Of a stretch of 64,000 nt of DNA, positions 57,401 through 64,000 are shown one piece after another. A model generated the notes under the pieces. The model saw nothing but the letters and a program-made list of their open reading frames with translations. It made no database searches and was not told where the DNA came from. This DNA comes from Berberis thunbergii (taxonomy: Eukaryota; Streptophyta; Magnoliopsida; Ranunculales; Berberidaceae): assembly GCA_003290165.1 (NCBI GenBank), contig QNQO01007630.1, positions 186,001-250,000 on the forward strand, written 5' to 3'. Made by a program: the position numbers and the translations under genes. The first letter of the stretch is position 1. Each line of letters begins with the position of its first letter.

Positions 57401-60400
57401 AAAAGCAGGAGAATATTGAATTGTCAGCCACAATCTAACCCCAACACTCTAACTCTTTTACAAAAGGAAAAGTTACCAACATTGGCTTCTTTGTGATGAT
57501 TTCAGTGCCATGAACAATCTAATGTTGCAATCAGATCATGCAATTTCCAATGATCAACAATTAAAATTCACACAACATGATAATCTCAAATGAACAAAAC
57601 AATTTCGATTCGGCTTCTTCATCTTCATGTTCTTCATTCTTTGGAAGGATGGAGATTAACTTTACGTCTAGCTAGTACTCTCATTTCTCCCTCCCTAGCA
57701 CACATTTTAAGTTTGGTTTTTGGATCAGGGAAGAAGAAGACACCACAACACAACAACAGAGTCTCCTCTCTCTTTCTGTTTTATCTTCTTTGGTCTCAGA
57801 GTTGCTGGTTTGAGCCGACAACCTTTAATGGCTACAGAAAGCACACGCTAAAAGCCTCCTGGTACGGTTTACATCAACCGCTTTTTCTCTCTTATCTAAT
57901 CGTGGAAGAGGTAAGAGAGAAAGAGATGAAGAGATGGGAGAGTAGCAGCTGTAGGGAACTGAGCATCAAGGGGTGGAAGATGGGGGCGTGGACATCTTGG
58001 TGGAAATCGTGTCAATGCAAGGAGAGTATTTTTTTACAGAGAAAGAAAAGAAGTGACAAGACTGGAGAGGGGCTTTTGGGCTTCTGTGGACGAGGGAATC
58101 CCACTCTCTTTTATCTTCCTTTCGAGTGGCAGAATGGGTGGAAAGAGGGCGAGTATCGTGAGTGGGTGGGAGGGAGGGAATTAAGACGAGAGAAACTATT
58201 GTGAGTCTGGTTGGGTGGTTGGTGGAAATAAAAAATGAGAGTGTTGGAACTTGGAGTTGGAATGGTTGGAAATTAAAGGGAAATAAACTTTGATTCAGTT
58301 CGGTCTTTCGGGTATGTGAAAACCAAGAACCGAAACCGAACCGAATCATTTCGGTTCGGTTCAGTTTTTTACTATTCAATTTTGGTTCTTGTTCGGTTCG
58401 GTACAGCTTGATTTTTTAAAACTAATTAACAACACTAATTTAGGTAATCATGATCTTGACCAAAAAAAATGAACATGCATCCCATGTCAGAAAAATAATT
58501 ACATATATCCCAATAAAAGCATAAACTAATATATTTATGTAACGACTAAAGAACCTTAACAAAGTCAGGAACCCAGTAGGTTTGCTTGTTGTTTTCTAAC
58601 AATTGATCTTTCAACTTCTCCACAGCAACAAACCTACAAATTTTGTTGAGTTCAATCGATCACTATCATGATATGCTTGGGAAAATAAAACTACTAATAT
58701 GAGCCACAATACTCTTCTTAAAAGTAAACCTAGAAACGGACAATTATGAATTACATGACAAAGAAATCATAAGTAGGAAGGAAAACGAGTTGGTGCCACT
58801 TCGAAAACAATGACACAAATATATATATCCAAAGACAATTACATGAATATACATACAAAATAAGTTGATACTTGGTGGCAATGATCTCAACCATGTGCAT
58901 CACTGCATCATTCTTAAAAAAAATGTACTTATTTGGAGCTCATTAACATGAATATATTTACTACACAAGTTAGAGAATTCTCGTTCAATTTCACCGTGAA
59001 CTTGATGATTGATGATTACATCTGATGGAATTAGTTTCAAAAACTTATTGCTTTTTGGTGAGGGTGATCTACATAGCTAGAAGATAATCCCCACAAAGAA
59101 ACAACTTATGAGCAAATTTGGTGGCGTGTAGCTTTCCTAGTGTACGCTTGATACATTCTTATTGGCTCCTTTAATCCCTTTATAGAACAAGAGCTATATT
59201 CAAAATAAATCGAAAAACTTAATATATATACACATATATGTATGATCATAAAGTAGTCCACTCAACACTTTACATAATAGAATGAGGCAGAGCTTGAGGG
59301 TTTCAATAAAGACCCAACAGCTTTAAGAACAAATGAGGAAAATGTGATAATATCAATTTTTCACAGTGATTTAATCAAAGGAGGATGCAGAAAAGTATTA
59401 CTCTCGAACATGAGATAAAAAATAAAAATTAAAAATTAAAATAAATAAATAAAATAAAATAAATAATAATAAATTAATTAATTAAATTTTTAAAAAAAAT
59501 TGCACTGAGGGGGTAAATAAAAACTTCACTATTTACTTATTGTTGCCAAACACAATAAAACCGGTTTTACAAGTAAATAGCTTCCTCCTACCAAGTTGGA
59601 AAAGTTGATGTTTTCTCATAATCAAACTCATCCTAAATATGTAGGATATGACACACATCCAGCATGTTTTGGTAACCACAAAACTCTAAAAAGATCAGTA
59701 TTGAACTACAAATACTTGCACTTACCAGCTTGGAACTGCTCTATAAATGAGAGGAGTGTCAGATCTCCAACAAAAGGGATAAGAATGGGTAAAGGTTTGA
59801 TTCTTAACTAGCCTGCCCTTTTCCTGAAAAATATACCAAAAAAGTAATATGAGGGCCCTAAACTCTTGTCCATTTGTACATCCCTTTGATATTCATAAGA
59901 TGCCATATTAAAAAAACGCTTAAATGATATTTTTAACTGTAACTCTAAAGGTGACACTTATGGCATGTAGAAATGGTAACAATAATAAATGGAGATGGAA
60001 ATAGCTCTTCGTGCCTTAACAGCAATGATAATTTCCTTATCAGCATCCTTGACATAACGCCCGTTAAAGTCAGAAATTTTCTCTGTAAAGCAACCGTCGT
60101 CATCAACAGCTACAATCAAGTTTTCTTTCTGCACCGGTTAACCCAAAATTGTGATTATGAGAACGCAAAATATCCATAGTAGAGAAACAGTGAATATTAG
60201 TACGATGTGATTTCAATTGTAGTACACCATGTCATGATAAGTTTCTTACACAGTTGGGTAGAATAAGATGGCTTTAGAAAATTTATTGGCATTTCAGATG
60301 GACTTCCCATGTTCAACATGCATTGTAAGAGATAATACTTTTTATGTTATTTTTTGTACAGGTCAGGCAATCATCTGAATTACACAAAAAGATGGTCTAT

Positions 60401-61872
60401 CAAGGACACAAACTGGACTAGAGGGGGTTCTCAAGTGAGAGTTTCTGCTGAGCAATAATCTCTAACAAAGCAACCTAGATTATATACTTGTGAAAACTAT
60501 CATGTCCTTCTACTACGAAGGGGTCACTAAATTCCACATGGTCATGGATACAAAGATAGTGAACAAGAAGCCAACATAATAGATGACCTTATTGATTATG
60601 TGGTTTTCAATGCAGACACGATAATCCTCTTCACCAAACGCAGGAGCACAATGAACAACTCCTGTCCCACTATCATCCGTAACATAGTTGTCTGCAACAA
60701 CTCTGAATGCTACATCTGAGAACTCCGTGAAATAATCAAAAATGGGTACATACCTACAGAAAGAAAAATATCCAGCCATTAGTACTTACAAATATTCAAA
60801 AGTGGAAAGAAGAAGTAATTGATACATAGAACATTCTACTTCTCCAGCTATTCTCAATTTCATTATTTTCTACATATTTTCTGCAGTCAATAAATTCGAA
60901 AATAATCCAAGAAAAAGGTAAGGTGAGGAAATGTGAATGAATGAGTCCAACAAAAATAAAAAGTAAAAGATCATCCAGTATTCTTTTTATACTCTGTTGT
61001 TATCAGCATAAGTGATGCATTGAGACACGCATATAGAAAAAATTGCTTGATGACATGTTCCTCCTCTATTTTAGTTTTTCGGCATGCAAGCCCTTTTTGT
61101 AGCAGCTGAAAAACTTCAGTAATGGATTGTGGCTTATACTTTCTTCTTTTTTATTTATTTATTGCTAAACAGGTATCTGACTAGATGTTACCACAAAAGG
61201 GAAACAACCTCCCTCCAGCAGGAAGGAAAACACTACCGCACAAGGAAGAGTGGTTTGTACCTGGCCCAATTTCAAATCCATGATCACCATAGATTGTGTG
61301 CTTTGCTCTTCAGCACAGAGTTTTGTAAAATATTTTCTACACTTTCTCTTCTATTCTAGGTTCAGAATTTTGAAAGTGAGAACTTCCTCACAGTTCTCCC
61401 ATCAATGACCTTATAGCCATAAGAAGTTATGTGAGAAGATCTCTGACATAAACTTGTAGTCATATTAAAAGAATGTTATGCTTATAAAATTCACATATCA
61501 AACTGGGAAAAAAAAATTTATATACATACATATATATAGAAACTAAAACACGTACAATATCAAGTTGAAAACATTCAAGAAATTTTCCAATGACTTTGAA
61601 GCCGATTATATACAACTGGTCAGTGTTCCCAAAGAAGGTAAGGAGTGCTCACTTTGTACCCACCAACGAAGCACCGGTAAACGTATCCAAAATCTTATAT
61701 GATCCGCTTTCATTCTCATTTTCAACTTTCCCACTGTACGAACCCTTTGCCTTGGAGTTTGAATTAACAGGTCCATTCTGGACATTCGCCTTTGATTCTT
61801 GAGGTTGCTAGGCAATTGAGACAACCGACACTCTGCAACTATATAGATTGATCCAGATAACTTGTCCTGAAC
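45459..61872 (-). CDS. Cytosolic isoleucyl-tRNA synthetase, 24 exons, 5' end outside window
   Basis: Exons, 5' to 3': 61653-61872, 60588-60753, 60015-60128, 59726-59823, 58555-58633, 55464-55622, 55100-55189, 53749-53882, 52627-52786, 52379-52462, 52035-52247, 51477-51602, 50501-50638, 50295-50398, 50132-50195, 48207-48295, 47970-48111, 46989-47052, 46835-46902, 46573-46695, 46236-46301, 45826-45937, 45649-45734, 45459-45563. They total 2804 nt and every junction keeps frame. Visible are the CP1 editing region ([20 protein letters not shown]), [34 protein letters not shown], the class I lysine motif KKMSKR (exon 52627-52786), the anticodon-binding helices and the plant C-terminal extension, stop at 45459. 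The N-terminal ~250 residues with the HIGH motif lie right of the window. Exon 61653-61872 has a 1-nt frameshift near 61795 in the variable linker. The intron after 60015 uses a GC donor. Confidence 0.95.
48396..48831. mobile_element. MITE with long inverted ends in an IleRS intron
   Basis: The perfect 9-bp duplication CTAAAAATA lies at 48387-48395 and 48832-48840. The two ~150-bp halves are inverted, sharing AATGCCTCAAAAGGCCTA and its complement. 436 bp, no coding content. The duplication size points to a Mutator-like family. The host intron is the 1.8 kb one between exons 50132-50195 and 48207-48295. Confidence 0.88.
49332..49378 (+). repeat. Short tandem duplication in intron
   Basis: Two copies of CTTCACCARCTGTAGTTTAG lie head to tail with one difference. 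Confidence 0.8.
56077..58437. mobile_element. 2.4 kb hAT-like element in an IleRS intron
   Basis: It starts TAGGGATGTTAATTGGTTCG and ends AATTAACAACACTA. The inverted ends match at most of the first ~18 positions and are followed by ACCGA/TCGGTT subterminal repeats like those of the 33218 MITE. The 8-bp duplication ATTTAGGT is perfect (56069-56076, 58438-58445). No transposase was seen. The middle (56690-57240 and 57590-58210) is less AT-rich with gene-like stretches, and a second cluster of CGGTT repeats at 57240-57390 suggests a composite of two elements or host DNA pick-up. Confidence 0.9.
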
Positions 61873-62395
61873 CTGTAGTAATACAATAACAGTCAAGTTA
61901 TTGAAATACTGAATGAAGTAAAACTTCTAACCTAGTACAAATGCATGACATTAATTTACTTGCTAAGCATACGCATGATGCACAGGAGAACCAAAGGCAC
62001 CTAGCGCGCGACTAACAAGGAAAAGCCATAACACATGCGCACAAAATAGTTTATTTAGATTGAAGCACAGAATATCTAAGGCACACTGAGAATCAAAGGC
62101 ACAAATATAAAAGTTATAAGAAGTGGAGAGTGAAATGTTGATGATGGATTGACTAGAGTGCTAAAAGGCAAATAATATTAGCACATGAAGTAGAACATTA
62201 AAGGGCACGACCGCGTGGATAGTATAATAGAGTTTAGGTGTAAGGAGTGGTTATATAAACTATTTTTCAAAGATTTCTATAAGTAGCAATTAGAGATTAT
62301 CCTGTTCTAAACCATGCAGGAATCTGAAGAGACCTCCGAACATTTAATAAAATAACCAAATATGTACAGAATCACACTTAACCACTGTAGTTAAG
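61873..62395. other. Presumed IleRS upstream intron, no feature seen
   Basis: It follows the acceptor of exon 61653-61872. AT-rich, with no exon resembling the preceding IleRS sequence. Confidence 0.5.
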
Positions 62396-62400
62396 GCGTT

Positions 62401-62436
62401 GAGGCGGAGGCGGAGGCGGAGGCGGAGGCGAGGCGA
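62401..62436 (+). repeat. GCGGAG hexanucleotide repeat
   Basis: About five copies of GGCGGA in a GC-rich patch flanked by GGCGTTGAGGC and CGCCTAAGGCGTGAGGCG words. Similar AGGCG words recur at 63068-63160, so these may be the ends of one repeat element. Confidence 0.85.
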
Positions 62437-63349
62437 ACGGGCTACAGAACGCCTAAGGCGTGAGGCGTTAGGTGTTTCACTGTGTTGGTCTTAACATTTT
62501 TTTTAAAAAATTTATAATAAATTAAAACATATCCGCATAGTAATATGCATCATCATTTTGATAAGTATCATAAGTAAACATGTACAAAAAACGAAACCAC
62601 TACCTAGAATCGAAATGAAAATATAATAAAGTTGCATAGCATAGCAAAAAGATGCATTACATTAGTGAAGTAAGTTGCAAACATCACTAAAGCATTAAAA
62701 ATCAATAATCTTGAAAAAATAGAAACTTGATAATTTGTTAGAAGAAATTGTTGGAATATCCACAAGTATCATCACTATTGGTATTTCAAAAGCATAAAAT
62801 CATTAGACTGGCCAAAACATGATATGTTTTTTTTCAAAAAATATTTAAAAGAAAAGTGTGACATATTTATCAAAACTTAAAAACGTTTTATTTATTTATT
62901 TGTTTGATATTTGGGAATACCTAAATTGAAGGCAAGGAGGAGATAGAGACTCTGAGTCTCTGACAGCAGCAACAATGGGCAACAAGTATTACAAATGGGT
63001 TGCAACATCTTTTGCTGCAACTGGGCTAAAATTGGTTGCAAATGGGCTGCTGCAACCATTTTGGGTTGAGGCGGCCCAAGGCGGACGCTTCATTTCACTG
63101 AACTGCATTGCCTCATTTTGAGGCCGAATTCCAAAAAAAACGCATTGAGGCGCGCATAGGCGATCATCTTGACTACACTGAGTTTGCTATTTTTTTCCTT
63201 TTTATTTATTCTTTGTTATTTCAAACACGAGCAAAGTTCATTGAAATAAAAAGAAGGGAGTCCATAGTGAGGGAGACTTACAATAATAAAAGACTATCCC
63301 AACTAAACTTGAATAGATCAGAGGCTATATATTCTAAATTGTCTTGTGA
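62437..63349. other. Probable repeat element body, AT-rich
   Basis: It lies between two GAGGCG-rich patches and includes TTGCAAATGGGCTGCTGCAA-like repeats near 62990-63060. No coding domain. Confidence 0.45.
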
Positions 63350-63760
63350 GAAGAACCCCAATGACAAATGTGTTATGAGGTTGATCTCCTCGGTATGCAA
63401 GATCATTACCAAAGCCATGGCCTTGAGATTGCAACAGGTCATGGCTCAAAGCCAGTTTATCGATGTCCCTCTGGTCACTAACGAGCTAAACGAATCCAGT
63501 CTTCGATCGGGTAATCTAGGCCTTTTGTGTACAATCACCTACTCCAAAGCATTTGCCTCAATCAGCTGTGGATTAATTGGTGATATGTTCATTCATTGTG
63601 GTTTTTGGTGAGAAGTTGGCTCAAGTGGTTTTGGATATCTTAAGGATCGCTTTGTTCACAGTCAATATTAGTGGCTCGCCTCGTGGTTTTTTTCAAAGTT
63701 TCATGAGGAATCAAGCATGGGGGCTCCTCACATGCTATGGGTAGAGTGTGAAATCACTTA
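63350..63760 (+). pseudogene. LINE reverse transcriptase fragment
   Basis: Encodes VMRLISSVCKIITKAMALRL, VTNELNESSLRSGNLGLLCT, YSKAFASISC and, after a frame change near 63605, VNISGSPRGFFQSF. This follows the L1-type RT order RPISL..YKI.AK.LA.RL, NE..DS..R.GK.G.., KAFD, NG.P.GFF. Key residues are decayed: the KAFD aspartate is replaced by Ala, and the RQGDPLSP block is not recognisable. Confidence 0.75.
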
Positions 63761-64000
63761 GGAGTTTGGAAGCGAAAATATATTTCCATGGCCAGGAGGG
63801 TAACCTTGATAAAGAGCATCTTATCTAGCATACATGTCCACTTATGTGATACCCTACCTCCATTGCCAATGAGTTGGAAAAATACCAAGAGACTCTCAAC
63901 GGAGAACCACAAAACAATCAAAAAAAAATCACCTTGGTAAGTGGTAAATGTGTATAAACCAAAAAACAAGAGTGGGGTGAGAATTAGGAGACTTAAAAAA

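Noticed and set aside
57590..58204. 204-codon plus-strand frame inside the hAT-like element
   Set aside because: Composition is UTR-like and the opposite strand is also open. No recognisable motif, so not called a gene.
1..64000. CRISPR array, bacterial operon or viral genome signatures
   Set aside because: None seen. All repeats fit plant transposons, and no pararetrovirus-type movement or coat domain was found.

Overview
This is nuclear DNA of a flowering plant, most likely a eudicot. It is AT-rich, has spliced genes with GT-AG introns, and is packed with nested plant transposons. Only one substantial host gene remains: the minus-strand cytosolic isoleucyl-tRNA synthetase gene (24 exons, 45459-61872), whose 5' end lies beyond the right edge. 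Nearly all of 1-45300 is transposon, or host-gene pieces carried by transposons.

Layout. 1-11690: a decayed minus-strand Ty3/gypsy (Athila-like) element with part of its LTR. It is split in its polymerase by a 6.3 kb CACTA-type element (498-6793, 3-bp target duplication) that carries exons of two host genes, ATP10 and organellar PheRS, plus a SINE. 11691-14856: an LTR of the same family in the opposite orientation, then a minus-strand gypsy 5' end (LTR, tRNA-Met primer site, gag-like ORF) whose reading frame runs into an eIF3c fragment. 14857-16752: a hAT transposon remnant with a BED-like transposase start. 16959-24518: a large composite with ~1 kb inverted arms, Pack-MULE-like. Each arm holds the start of an EBS/SHL-like gene, and the interior holds RRS1 exons and a protein O-fucosyltransferase fragment. 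A small copia element and a TRIM are nested inside. 24900-28780: MITEs, a possible SINE, degenerate tandem repeats and an F-box-associated fragment.

28840-45218: several nested layers. A minus-strand copia element is broken by a 1.84 kb gypsy solo LTR (TSD CCCTA), a hAT MITE (TSD GGGTTTAG) and the LTR of a plus-strand Asp-primed gypsy element. That gypsy element is itself broken by a 5.4 kb chromovirus-like gypsy element (36486-41864), and its gag by a MITE (9-bp TSD). LINE debris and a palindromic MITE follow. 45459-61872: the IleRS gene, with a MITE and a 2.4 kb hAT-like element in two introns. 61873-64000: intergenic or upstream-intron sequence with a GCGGAG repeat and a LINE reverse-transcriptase fragment.

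The main candidates for something new are the two independent gene-capturing DNA transposons and the retrotransposon gag frame joined to eIF3c. Exon boundaries, TIRs and TSDs were read by eye. Protein identities rest on remembered family patterns and were not searched.
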